Of a stretch of 64,000 nucleotides of DNA, positions 56,442-64,000 are shown piece by piece. The first letter of the stretch is position 1. The number at the start of each line of letters is the position of its first letter. This DNA comes from Candidatus Anaeroferrophillus wilburensis. Lineage in GTDB: Bacteria > Desulfobacterota > Anaeroferrophillalia > Anaeroferrophillales > Anaeroferrophillaceae. The notes below the pieces were generated by a model. The model was not told the origin of the DNA. It worked only from the letters and a program-made list of their open reading frames with translations, and searched no databases. The stretch spans positions 62,001 through 126,000 of the forward strand of contig JAFGSY010000030.1 of NCBI GenBank assembly GCA_016934315.1. The letters are read 5' to 3'. A program made the position numbers and the translations under genes.

Positions 56442-57050
56442 TCAGATGTATTTTTCAATAACCTGACGCACATCAAGCATATCGACCAGATTATGCACAT
56501 AGTCAAGCTCATCGGTGTTGATAACCACCACTTCTGACAGGTTGTAATCGGCTATCCACTCATCGTAAAGCTGCATCAGCCGCTTCAGGTAGCGCGGCTT
56601 GACCTGCTGCTCAAAAGGACGTCCACGGAGCTTGATTCTTTTCCTTATCGTCCGGTAGGGACACGTAAGATAGACCAGCAGGTCGGGAGGAGCAAGGGTT
56701 TCGAGCAAAGAAGAATAGAGGTCGTAGTAGGTGTCAAAATCCTTTTTTTTCAGCAAGCGTGACCGATAAAGATTGCGCGCGAAAATTTCAGCATCTTCAT
56801 AAATTGTCCGATCCTGAACCACTGAGCTGGTAACATCTGCCAGCGCGAGATGACTTTTAAACTTCTGGGTCAGGAAATAAACCTGTGACTTGAAGGCCCA
56901 GGTCTTCATGTCCTGATAAAAATCTTTCAGATAAGGATTGGTGCCATACTGCTCATAGTAGGGCGTCAGGGGATAGTGTGAGCACAGGAATTCAACCATG
57001 CTTGATTTTCCCGCGCCCATAGTCCCGGCGACAGCGATAAATTTTTTCAT
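56442..57050 (-). CDS. Deoxynucleoside kinase-like protein
   Basis: A 202-residue dNK-family kinase: P-loop AGTMGAGKS at residues 8-16, the DRT-type motif QDRTIYEDAEIFA near 79, and a lid rich in Arg (RTIRKRIKLRGRPFE). It probably phosphorylates deoxyadenosine, deoxyguanosine or deoxycytidine for salvage. The 168 bases upstream to rluB show nothing I recognise. Confidence 0.87.
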   Translation of the reverse strand: MKKFIAVAGTMGAGKSSMVEFLCSHYPLTPYYEQYGTNPYLKDFYQDMKTWAFKSQVYFLTQKFKSHLALADVTSSVVQDRTIYEDAEIFARNLYRSRLLKKKDFDTYYDLYSSLLETLAPPDLLVYLTCPYRTIRKRIKLRGRPFEQQVKPRYLKRLMQLYDEWIADYNLSEVVVINTDELDYVHNLVDMLDVRQVIEKYI

Positions 57051-57218
57051 GGCAACTACAATCCTTTACCGGTACCGGCGGCTAGGATAAACACCGCACC
57101 TAGATGGAATTTTCCTAAAGTTAACATAATATATCTTATCAGACTCTAGCGAAACAGGTGAAACTGCAAAAACATCACATCATAGCCTTAATCAAAGACG
57201 TCACAAGCAAAAAAAGTA

Positions 57219-57944
57219 TTAAAGCCCTACTGACTGCCGGACCCTTTGAACCTCGTGAAGCGTGAGCTGACGGTACCGGCCCGGAACAAGGCCGGTCAAC
57301 GATAAAAATCCGATCCTGGTCCGCACCAGTTTGACCACCCTGAAACCCATGGCCGCCAGCGTCCGCCGGATTTGCCGGTTTCGTCCTTCACGCAGAACCA
57401 TCTCGAGAATGCTGCGGCGCCTGCCGGCTTCCAGCAGCTTTGTCCGATCCGGTTTCGATATGCCATCTTCAAGCATAATCCCCCGAGCCAGCCGATCCAT
57501 ATCCTGGGAAGAAAAATAGCCGGCAACAGTCACCAGATAGGTTTTTTCCAGCTTATAGCGTGGGTGCATCATCCGATGTGCCAGCTCTCCATCGTTGGTA
57601 CACAGCAACAGCCCGGACGATTGATAGTCAAGGCGGCCGACCGGATACACCCGGTCACCAATTCCGGTCAATAAATCGGTAACAATTTTCCTGCCCTGGG
57701 GATCATCAAGGGTAGTAAGATAACCAGCCGGTTTATGAAGGATGAGATACCGGCGCTGCTGGCCGGTGACTTCCAATTGCTGGCCAGCAACAAGAATCGT
57801 GTCTACGGCAGGATCAGCCCTGGTTCCCAGCTCGCGCACCACCTGCCCGTTGACCGTGACGAGACCCTGGACAATCAATTTTTCAGCCTGGCGCCGGGAT
57901 GCCAGGCCATAAGCCGCAATAATTTTTTGCAAGCGATCCGCCAT
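57219..57944 (-). CDS. rluB: Pseudouridine synthase RluB-type
   Basis: Modifies a uridine in 23S rRNA (position 2605 in E. coli RluB). An N-terminal S4 domain (LQKIIAAYGLASRRQAEKLI) precedes the catalytic domain with the Asp in VGRLDYQSSGLLL. The motif VLREGRNRQIRR follows. Length 241 aa is usual. It lies downstream of scpB, a conserved scpA-scpB-rluB arrangement. Confidence 0.9.
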   Translation of the reverse strand: MADRLQKIIAAYGLASRRQAEKLIVQGLVTVNGQVVRELGTRADPAVDTILVAGQQLEVTGQQRRYLILHKPAGYLTTLDDPQGRKIVTDLLTGIGDRVYPVGRLDYQSSGLLLCTNDGELAHRMMHPRYKLEKTYLVTVAGYFSSQDMDRLARGIMLEDGISKPDRTKLLEAGRRRSILEMVLREGRNRQIRRTLAAMGFRVVKLVRTRIGFLSLTGLVPGRYRQLTLHEVQRVRQSVGL

Positions 57945-57955
57945 CCGGCTCCCTT

Positions 57956-58528
57956 TTACTGGCCGTCGAGCAAGGGCAGTTCTTCGTGGGGATACAAGTC
58001 ACCAAAGGAATTGATATCAGGCAGGCTTGACAAGCTGGCAAGATTGAAAATCTGCAGAAATTTATCGGTGGTGACATAGAGGAGCGGTGAACCTGGAACG
58101 TCTTTTTTGCCACGGATGGCAATGAGCTCTTTGACCAGCAGCAGGCGGATGACCCCGGAGGCATCAACCCCGCGGATGGCTTCAATTTCTGGTCTGGTGA
58201 TCGGCTGCCGATAAGCAATGATCGCCAGGGTCTCCAGTGCCGCCCTACTGAAGCGAACAGGTTTGCCGGCATTGAACTTGCGAATCCAGGAAGCGTTGTC
58301 CAGCTTGGTCACAAAGCGAATTCCACCATCAACACGCTGAATAAGAAACCCCCGGCTACGAAGGCGATATTCCTCCTCCAGCTGACTGACAGCCTCGTCC
58401 AACAATTCGCCATTATCATCGATCTCAAGCAATTCATGCAGGTCACCAACAGCAACGGGCTCACTGGAAACCAGCAACAGGCTTTCAACAATATCTTTTA
58501 TCTGCCGCAGCTCTAACGTGCTGCCCAT
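57956..58528 (-). CDS. scpB: Segregation and condensation protein B
   Basis: ScpB is the winged-helix partner of ScpA in the SMC condensin. Two winged helices are visible ([17 protein letters not shown] and [20 protein letters not shown]). ATG 58528 overlaps GGAGGGG correctly; a GTG at 58543 would lie within that site. It is 96 bases downstream of scpA. Confidence 0.9.
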   Translation of the reverse strand: MGSTLELRQIKDIVESLLLVSSEPVAVGDLHELLEIDDNGELLDEAVSQLEEEYRLRSRGFLIQRVDGGIRFVTKLDNASWIRKFNAGKPVRFSRAALETLAIIAYRQPITRPEIEAIRGVDASGVIRLLLVKELIAIRGKKDVPGSPLLYVTTDKFLQIFNLASLSSLPDINSFGDLYPHEELPLLDGQ

Positions 58529-58624
58529 AGGGCCCCTCCGCACATGACATTACGTTCCGTTCCGCCACCCAAAACCGTCCGCACAGGAAGCTCCAAACCC
58601 GCGGAGTTTAACAACCGAAGCAGC

Positions 58625-59461
58625 TTACGTGCCGGCATGAATGGTCAGCGGCTGCAACGGCGATTCCTGAGCCAGTACTACTCGCTTCTGGCGGCTCATC
58701 TCCAGCAAAGCAAAAAAGAGGCTGACTAAAAATGGCCGGTCGGCATGCAGCAGCTCAACCAATTGGGCAAAAGGAATGGATGACTGTTCACCTAAAACCT
58801 GGCTGACCTGCTGAAAAATATCATCAAGATCAACAAGTTCCTGGGTAATTTCAAGCTTCTCCTGCCGCTCCTTCTGCCGCTCACAAAGCTGCAGAAAAGC
58901 AGCCAGCAAATCACTCAAACTGACAGCATAACGTTCTTCGGCCACCGTCCCGCCTTCGCCCCCCTCCCCAATAGCCTCCTGAACGGCTGATTCAGCCGGC
59001 GGCGAAAAGGTATCCCAGCCTGATAGTGGCTGTCCAGCGAGATATTCAGCACCTTTCTTGTAGAGTTCATAGGATTTCAGCCGGGCAATGATCTCTCCCC
59101 GGGGGTCCTCTCCCTCTTCAGCACCATCATCCTCATCGACGATCTGCTGCTGCAGCAAAACCCGTGACTTAATCTGAATCAGAGTTGCGGCCATAACCAG
59201 ATATTCCGAAGCCACCGTCAGGTTTAGCTCACCCATCAGCTCCAGATAGGCCAGATACTGCCTGGTAATAATAACAATGGGAAGATCTTCAATGGCTACC
59301 CGGTTTTTTCGTACCAGAAAGAGGAGCAGGTCAAGGGGACCTTCAAAACTGTCCAGCAAAACATAAAACTGCTCCTCCAAGGCATACAAGGCCCGCTGAT
59401 GGGCAGGAGGGAAGAAAGGTAAATGGGTGGTATCCGTAGAATCGGAAGACAAGGTGGTCAT
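58625..59461 (-). CDS. scpA: Segregation and condensation protein A
   Basis: The kleisin subunit that closes the SMC ring. FEGPLDLLLFLVRKNRVAIE is the diagnostic N-terminal motif, followed by YLVMAATLIQIKSRVLL. The middle is acidic and the C-terminal helix (PFLVSLFFALLEMSRQ) contacts SMC. It overlaps trpS by four bases. Confidence 0.92.
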   Translation of the reverse strand: MTTLSSDSTDTTHLPFFPPAHQRALYALEEQFYVLLDSFEGPLDLLLFLVRKNRVAIEDLPIVIITRQYLAYLELMGELNLTVASEYLVMAATLIQIKSRVLLQQQIVDEDDGAEEGEDPRGEIIARLKSYELYKKGAEYLAGQPLSGWDTFSPPAESAVQEAIGEGGEGGTVAEERYAVSLSDLLAAFLQLCERQKERQEKLEITQELVDLDDIFQQVSQVLGEQSSIPFAQLVELLHADRPFLVSLFFALLEMSRQKRVVLAQESPLQPLTIHAGT

Positions 59462-60447
59462 ATTTTCATGCCGTCGCGCACCTTCTCCATGGTTGCCACG
59501 GCAATGCTGCGGGATCGGGCAATACCGTCGGCAACAATCTCATCCACCAGTTGCGGGCGGACCTCATAATAGCGCCTTTTTTCCTGAACCGGCTCAAGGT
59601 GACGCATCAGATTCTGCATAAGGATTTTCTTGCATTCGACGCAGCCAATGGCAGCCCTGGGGCATTCCCGACGAATCCTATCAACCTCTTCACCACTGGA
59701 ATAAAGCGGGTGCAAAGGAAACATGTTGCATACATCCGGGTCGCCGGGGTCTTTGCGACGGGCCCGCTGGATATCAGTCACCATCTGGCTGACCTTGTTA
59801 CGAACCGCCTCTTCATCGTCAGCCAGGAAGATGGCGTTCTGATAGCTTTTACTCATCTTCCTGCCGTCCAACCCCATCAGCTTCGGCACCTCGGTCAGGA
59901 TCGGCTCAGGAATGGGAAAAATTTCACCGTACAGGTAGTTGAAGCGGCGGGTTATTTCCCGGGTTAATTCCACATGGGGCAGCTGATCGACACCGATGGG
60001 AACCAAATTAGCCATATAGATAATAATATCAGCAGCCTGGAGAACCGGATAGCCTAAAAACCCATAGGTGGCCGTTTCATCACTCTTCTGTTCATCCTGG
60101 CTGTCCTTGAAAGTAGGATTGCGCAGCAGCCATGACAGCGGAGTTATCATCGACAGCAAAAGATGCAGCTCGGCATGCTCCTTGATCTGCGACTGGATAA
60201 AAAGGGTTGCTTTTTGTGGGTCAATGCCCACACTCAGCCAGTCAATAAACATATCCCGGGTACTTTCCCTGATAATCTCAGGATGCTGAAATTCACTGGT
60301 CAGCGCGTGCCAGTCGGCAGCAAAAAAGAAACAATCATATTTCTCCTGAAAATCAAGCCAGTTGGTGAGCACGCCGTGAAAGTGACCCAGATGGAGTTTG
60401 CCGGTGGTCCGCATACCCGAAAGAACCCGTTTTTTTTCAATCGCCAT
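59458..60447 (-). CDS. trpS: Tryptophanyl-tRNA synthetase with probable [4Fe-4S] motif
   Basis: Charges tRNA-Trp. The class I signatures are KLHLGHFHG (17-25) and KMSKS (198-202). Cys 240, 262, 269 and 272 are spaced C-x21-C-x6-C-x2-C, close to the C-x22-C-x6-C-x2-C of Thermotoga TrpRS, which binds a [4Fe-4S] cluster near the anticodon site. ATG 60447 is chosen with GAGG upstream; ATG 60456 is too near that site. The gene sits in front of scpA. Confidence 0.93.
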   Translation of the reverse strand: MAIEKKRVLSGMRTTGKLHLGHFHGVLTNWLDFQEKYDCFFFAADWHALTSEFQHPEIIRESTRDMFIDWLSVGIDPQKATLFIQSQIKEHAELHLLLSMITPLSWLLRNPTFKDSQDEQKSDETATYGFLGYPVLQAADIIIYMANLVPIGVDQLPHVELTREITRRFNYLYGEIFPIPEPILTEVPKLMGLDGRKMSKSYQNAIFLADDEEAVRNKVSQMVTDIQRARRKDPGDPDVCNMFPLHPLYSSGEEVDRIRRECPRAAIGCVECKKILMQNLMRHLEPVQEKRRYYEVRPQLVDEIVADGIARSRSIAVATMEKVRDGMKI

Positions 60448-60499
60448 AAACCGCATACCTCAACCATGATATCACTTATTACTATATAAATAAATAGAA

Positions 60500-61153
60500 T
60501 TAAAGGAGTTTTACGCCGATCATCATCTGGGCGGAAAAAGAAATAAGCGGCACAATAACCAGTTCGATGACATTGCTGAACAGGAGAAGCATGACAATCA
60601 GGAACCCGTAAGGCTCAAGACGGATGAAGATGGCTTCGGAGCTGGCTGGCAGCAGATTTGAGAGGATTCGGCCACCATCAAGGGGAGGAATCGGAATCAG
60701 ATTGAAGAAACCCAGCGCCAGATTAATGACCACACTGGCCTGAGCCATCATAATCATCGGCATTATTACCATCTCCCCCACCCGTGCCCCCACCACGGTC
60801 AGCGGGATGCTGGTCAGTACATGGTAGAAAAACGCACTGAAGGCTGCCAGCAGCAGGTTGGCTGCCGGCCCGGCAACGGCAATCCACAGCATATTGCGCC
60901 GCGGATCTGCCAGATTTCCCGGGTTGATGGGAATCGGCTTGGCCCAACCAATCATGCGGGTAATGAAAAAAACCGCCGTTCCCAATAAATCAAGATGGCG
61001 CAGGGGGTTAAGGGTCAATCGACCAGCCCGACGGGCCGTATGATCACCAAAATAATCAGCAACATATCCATGGGCTACCTCATGGATGGTAACAGCCATT
61101 AAAACCGGCACCGCCATAATGGCAATCTGCTGCATTATTCCTTGCATATCCAT
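60500..61153 (-). CDS. Site-2 protease family membrane metalloprotease
   Basis: An M50-family intramembrane protease of about 217 aa. HEVAHGY in the first part holds zinc ligands and NLIPIPPLDGGRI contains the catalytic Asp-Gly. Four to six helices are visible. The short form lacking PDZ or CBS domains is common next to trpS and scpAB. ATG 61153 has GGAGAGC upstream. Substrate unknown. Confidence 0.88.
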   Translation of the reverse strand: MDMQGIMQQIAIMAVPVLMAVTIHEVAHGYVADYFGDHTARRAGRLTLNPLRHLDLLGTAVFFITRMIGWAKPIPINPGNLADPRRNMLWIAVAGPAANLLLAAFSAFFYHVLTSIPLTVVGARVGEMVIMPMIMMAQASVVINLALGFFNLIPIPPLDGGRILSNLLPASSEAIFIRLEPYGFLIVMLLLFSNVIELVIVPLISFSAQMMIGVKLL

Positions 61154-61288
61154 CTCATGCTCTCCTGCTGAAGTCGCTGCATACCTATCAAAAAAGGAGA
61201 TTTCCGTCAATGAGCATCTTGCGGCCGGCAGCGATAGTCAAGCAGATTATAATGAGTCCTGGATATCTTGGTTCATCTGCAATATGTG

Positions 61289-62590
61289 TTACAATTCCTG
61301 ATCATCATAGCGGTGATCGATGACCCGTTCACTTTTGCGCTCGGTGCGAGGAAGGCTCTGATAAGCAACCACTTCCACCCGGCAGGTAACCATAATTTTC
61401 CGTCTGATCTCATTGACGATGGCGGTTGCCGTACGGCTGCAGTCAACCTCACCGGCACTGGGATTTGCTTCCACTTTGATCAGCATCTCATCACGGCCGT
61501 CCGGCCGTCGATCAAGGAAAATCTGGTACTCACTGGAAACTTGTGGAAACAGGGAAAGCAGTTCATCAATCTGCCCCGGGTAGACATTGACCGCTCGATA
61601 TTTAAAAACCATGTCTGTCCGGCCAAGAATCCGGTCGTGGCGGGGAAAGGGAGAACCACAAGGACATTGCCCTGGCAGCAGACGGCTGACATCCCGGGTC
61701 CGGTAGCGAATCAGGGGCGCTGCCTCTTTTCTCAGGGTGGTAACCACCATCTCCCCCATGGTTCCACTCGGAACCGGCTCCAGGGTATGGGGGTCAATAA
61801 TTTCAACCAGATAATAATCGGACCAGTAATGGATTCCCTGGTGACAGGAACAATCAAGACCGGTACCAGGTCCGTAGAGTTCAGTCATTCCGGGGATATC
61901 AAAGACATCGTCAACGCCGAGCAGCTCCTTGATGCGCTGCAGCATGGCACGACTGCTGCGTTCCGATCCCAGGATAACTTTGCGCAAATTCAGTCGATCA
62001 CGGATTCCCCGTCGATGGACCTCTTCTGCCATGAGCAGACCCATGGACGCCGTACAGCAGAGAACTGTTGACTGAAAATCAATGGCCAGCTCACATTGCA
62101 TATCCACATTGCCCGGCCCGGTGGGAATAGCCATCGCCCCAAACAGCTCACAGCCTCTTTGGAAACCGGCACCGGCAGTCCATAAGCCGTAACCAACTGC
62201 AATCTGGACCCGATCGCTCACCGTTAAACCGGCCATTTCATAGCAGCGGGCAAAAAAGTGTCCCCAGTCCGCAAGATCTTTCTCGGTATAGGCCATAACC
62301 TTCTTTTTGCCGGTTGTTCCCGATGAAGCATGAATCCTAACCACTTTCTCATAAGGAACCGACAGCAGCGGGAAGGGATAACCCGCACGCAAATCATCCG
62401 CTGCCGTAAAAGGCAATTTGGCCAAGTCCCCTACTCCCTGAATATCACTTGGCTCGATCCCGGCACTCTTAAAACGTTGCCGGTAAAAGGGCGAATGCTC
62501 ATACACATGGGCTATCGTCCACCGCAGACCCCGTTCCTGCAGTTTTAGCAAGTCATCGGCAGAATAATTGTTCATAAAACGTTGATGCAC
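61289..62590 (-). CDS. paaK: Phenylacetate-CoA ligase-type AMP-forming enzyme
   Basis: Activates an aryl or aromatic acid with ATP and CoA. HASSGTTGKKKVMAYT is the AMP-binding motif, GMTELYGPGTG and YRTRDVSRLLPGQCPCG the later ones. The deduced 433 aa equals the usual PaaK length when translation starts at GTG 62590, which has GGAGG eight bases upstream. Longer frames from 62656 or 62635 begin inside terminator-like hairpins and are unlikely. In anaerobes of this group PaaK-like enzymes often accompany ferredoxin oxidoreductases, but none are seen here. Confidence 0.88.
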   Translation of the reverse strand: MHQRFMNNYSADDLLKLQERGLRWTIAHVYEHSPFYRQRFKSAGIEPSDIQGVGDLAKLPFTAADDLRAGYPFPLLSVPYEKVVRIHASSGTTGKKKVMAYTEKDLADWGHFFARCYEMAGLTVSDRVQIAVGYGLWTAGAGFQRGCELFGAMAIPTGPGNVDMQCELAIDFQSTVLCCTASMGLLMAEEVHRRGIRDRLNLRKVILGSERSSRAMLQRIKELLGVDDVFDIPGMTELYGPGTGLDCSCHQGIHYWSDYYLVEIIDPHTLEPVPSGTMGEMVVTTLRKEAAPLIRYRTRDVSRLLPGQCPCGSPFPRHDRILGRTDMVFKYRAVNVYPGQIDELLSLFPQVSSEYQIFLDRRPDGRDEMLIKVEANPSAGEVDCSRTATAIVNEIRRKIMVTCRVEVVAYQSLPRTERKSERVIDHRYDDQEL

Positions 62591-62611
62591 GCTCTCAACC
62601 TCCGGATACAA

Positions 62612-62648
62612 TAACAAAAAGCTGTGGATCATCATGCGTCCACAGCTT
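62612..62648 (-). terminator. Second of two tandem terminator-like hairpins before paaK
   Basis: On the minus strand AAGCTGTGGA (62639-62648) pairs perfectly with TCCACAGCTT (62619-62628) around a 10-base loop. A short T-rich stretch (five T, then G and TT) follows. The paaK ribosome binding site (62599-62603) begins only nine bases later, so any transcript of paaK must read through this hairpin. Confidence 0.65.
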
Positions 62649-62658
62649 ACAGGCATAT

Positions 62659-62702
62659 AAAAAAGCCATGGACACCACTCCCTTAAGAGGATTGTCCATG
62701 GC
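62659..62702 (-). terminator. First of two tandem terminator-like hairpins before paaK
   Basis: On the minus strand GCCATGGACA (62693-62702) pairs perfectly with TGTCCATGGC (62665-62674), loop 18 bases, followed by six T (62659-62664). It is a textbook intrinsic terminator. It lies between the promoter (about 62843-62871) and the paaK start, and the stretch from 62591 to 62945 holds no gene. Confidence 0.75.
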
Positions 62703-62719
62703 CTAACTGACTATTTCCA

Positions 62720-62755
62720 GGTGGCGGACAACCCTTCAGGAATTGTAACGCCACC
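62720..62755 (-). promoter_or_regulatory. Long hairpin in the paaK leader
   Basis: On the minus strand GGTGGCG (62749-62755) pairs with CGCCACC (62720-62726). Inside it ACAA pairs with TTGT (62743-62746 with 62728-62731), and CCT with AGG. It lies 17 bases before the first terminator-like hairpin. Together these form the visible structure of the leader, a candidate sensing domain by inference. Confidence 0.55.
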
Positions 62756-62842
62756 ACCAATTATCGTTGATCACTTTCCCCCACCATCCCCTCGGCTACT
62801 GAAAGAATGCCCCCTCCCCAAGCACCCGGCAAGGAACATCAT

Positions 62843-62871
62843 CCCATAACCAAATTCACCGGTCATGTCAA
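62843..62871 (-). promoter_or_regulatory. Probable promoter of the paaK leader
   Basis: On the minus strand TTGACA (62866-62871), 17-base spacer, TATGGG (62843-62848). The -35 is perfect and the -10 weak. The expected start near 62836 gives a leader of about 246 bases before GTG 62590. Confidence 0.55.
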
Positions 62872-62945
62872 GGGGATTTCCCCGGCCGGACATTAATCAG
62901 CGCTTACCAGAAAAATGCCCGCAACGAACGACGGCCGAGGAAAAA

Positions 62946-63386
62946 CTAATAATACAATATCTTATCTGCGCTGGCCAGCGCTTCCCAGGCATTCGGCAGC
63001 TGTACAGGAACAATGAAGTCTTCAATATTTGCGGTATCATCCACGGAGGTGGCAAAGCCGCCAATAACATGGAATGTTGCGCACAAGGCAATGGTAACCC
63101 CCAGCTGCTCCTTCTGAAAACGGGCCATCTGCTCCAGGTTGTCAGGCAGATCAGCAGCTGAAAGGCCTTCCAACTGTGACGCAATCAACTCTTTTACTTC
63201 GGCCGGAATAGCCAGCTTGGCCAGCTCGCCTTTCTTTGCCATGGCAACCGCAGATGGACCATAAAAAATGGTAACATTGGGGACATTCCCCAGCTTTTTA
63301 GCCAGAAAGGCAACGACATAGCTGGCATATTGATTGGCGGCTTCGGTGGTGTTGACAATGAGCAACAAATTTTTCGTTTCCAACAT
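62946..63386 (-). CDS. DsrE-like protein
   Basis: A 146-residue protein with the Rossmann-like DsrE/F pattern: LLLIVNTTEAANQYASYVVA at the start, VTIFYGPSAVAMAKKGE in the middle, and a C-terminal VPVQLPNAWEALASADKILY. DsrE-type proteins carry sulfur on a conserved Cys; here the only Cys visible is in IALCATFHVIGG. Sulfur transfer is therefore possible but not shown. The start has GGAGG upstream. Confidence 0.72.
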   Translation of the reverse strand: MLETKNLLLIVNTTEAANQYASYVVAFLAKKLGNVPNVTIFYGPSAVAMAKKGELAKLAIPAEVKELIASQLEGLSAADLPDNLEQMARFQKEQLGVTIALCATFHVIGGFATSVDDTANIEDFIVPVQLPNAWEALASADKILYY

Positions 63387-63646
63387 GTTACCATCCTCCT
63401 TTTTTCAGTTACAGATTGATAAAAACCCTATTAGCCGAATGGGTTTCACCATACGCCCATTTTCGACCAAAGTCCATGGTAAAAAGCCCTATCTCAGCCG
63501 ATATTATTCCTGCTCTCCCCTCTAACACCCTAAAAAGGCGCCATGATGTCATCCGACATTTGTCTCAAAAAGCTGGCTTGGAAAATGGCTATACCACCTG
63601 CGGACCTTATCTCCCTAGCATGGCAACTGACGGCGGCACCCACTGC

Positions 63647-64000
63647 TCACCAGACAAGGCTTTGGTAAATCCAGCCTAGATCCCCGTCGGGGTGCTGTAC
63701 TTTGATCCAGGTATCTTTTTTAGCGATAATTTTAAAGGCAACACCACGATCGGCGGTAAAAACGACCTGATTGCCGGTTCCCGGGCCGGAGCGGATATTG
63801 CACTTATCCTTGACGGTAATAACCGTTGGGGTCGAACTGATAAGCTGTCTGTTGATCCAGCCGGTATCTCCCTCATAATCGCTGAACTGGCACCAGGAGC
63901 CAGATTTCTTGACAACCTGGAGAGGATAATAATAGCCTACCTGCCAGATAATGTCGTATTCGCTTCCCGGACCTGAGCGGATATTGGCCTTGGGAACCGT
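63647..64000 (-). CDS. Protein with bacterial SH3 repeats, 5' end beyond the window
   Basis: The minus strand is open from the window edge to TGA at 63647-63649, about 117 residues. Two SH3b repeats are visible, each beginning with NIRSGPG and ending with a Trp-Ile pattern (GWINRQL and GWIYQSL). Such domains bind cell wall or peptides in periplasmic proteins. The N-terminus and any signal peptide are outside the window. The 260 bases between this stop and the DsrE-like start show no other feature I can name. Confidence 0.8.
   Translation of the reverse strand, partial: TVPKANIRSGPGSEYDIIWQVGYYYPLQVVKKSGSWCQFSDYEGDTGWINRQLISSTPTVITVKDKCNIRSGPGTGNQVVFTADRGVAFKIIAKKDTWIKVQHPDGDLGWIYQSLVW

Overview
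The window looks like chromosomal DNA of an anaerobic, Gram-negative bacterium of the former Deltaproteobacteria (Desulfobacterota / Desulfuromonadota). The GC content is moderate, genes are densely packed, and start and stop codons often overlap as ATGA. Supporting markers are a PxxKW cysteine-rich protein, a nickel transporter of the nikKMLQO type, a DsrE-like protein beside a phenylacetate-CoA-ligase-type enzyme, a class 1B dihydroorotate dehydrogenase (pyrK-pyrD), citramalate synthase, and a TrpRS with a probable iron-sulfur motif. The run ftsH-folP-cdaA-ybbR-glmM-pdxJ-acpS-nnr-CBS-tsaE-lysC-cimA resembles the order I remember from Geobacter-type genomes. I cannot name a genus. There is no rRNA, CRISPR array, prophage or insertion sequence.

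Layout. 1-3600 (minus): a polarity/motility-type operon of a TPR protein, an MglA-like GTPase and a membrane TPR protein cut by the window edge. 3769-18578 (plus): LD-carboxypeptidase, bioA, a TudS/DUF523 protein, an MBL-fold hydrolase, an FAD oxidoreductase, cvpA, a FlgT-like secreted protein, tilS, a sirtuin, mtnP, larC, a second-type EF-G, fxsA and tyrA. 18600-21300: accessory genes (HNH nuclease, EF-hand-like protein, lipoprotein). 21300-25150 (plus): nickel ECF transporter behind a structured leader with an intrinsic terminator. 25200-27500 (minus): a putative manganese/heavy-metal exporter and a CDF-NifX fusion. 27700-28020: three tRNA genes (Leu, Cys, Gly). 28100-32500 (minus): pgsA, an IHF/HU gene, der, rnr. 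32837-48950 (plus): the ftsH-to-pyrD housekeeping run. 48977-51439 (minus): frameshifted PilZ gene, lapB, lapA-like, HIT. 51585-52287 (plus): small protein and DUF2148 ferredoxin-like protein. 52300-62590 (minus): recJ, EamA transporter, coaD, rsmD, PxxKW protein, dNK, rluB, scpB, scpA, trpS, site-2 protease, paaK. 62946-64000 (minus): DsrE-like protein and an SH3-repeat protein cut by the window edge.

How the parts work together. Most genes serve core functions: cell envelope and peptidoglycan (LdcA, GlmM, CdaA/YbbR, LapB), translation and tRNA (TilS, Der, RNase R, TsaE, TrpRS, EF-G), cofactors (BioA, FolP, PdxJ, CoaD, AcpS), amino acids (TyrA, LysC, CimA) and pyrimidines (PyrK/PyrD). A metal theme runs through the accessory part: LarC handles nickel, NikKMLQO imports nickel, and two exporters lie next to it.

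The best candidates for undescribed biology are two 5' leaders. The first (21379-21513) precedes the nickel transporter and has four successive hairpins, the last a terminator whose loop repeats the arm of the first hairpin, so the pairings can exclude one another. The second (62590-62836, minus) precedes paaK and carries two intrinsic-terminator-like hairpins in tandem, the last only a few bases before the ribosome binding site. Neither matches a riboswitch I can recognise by eye.
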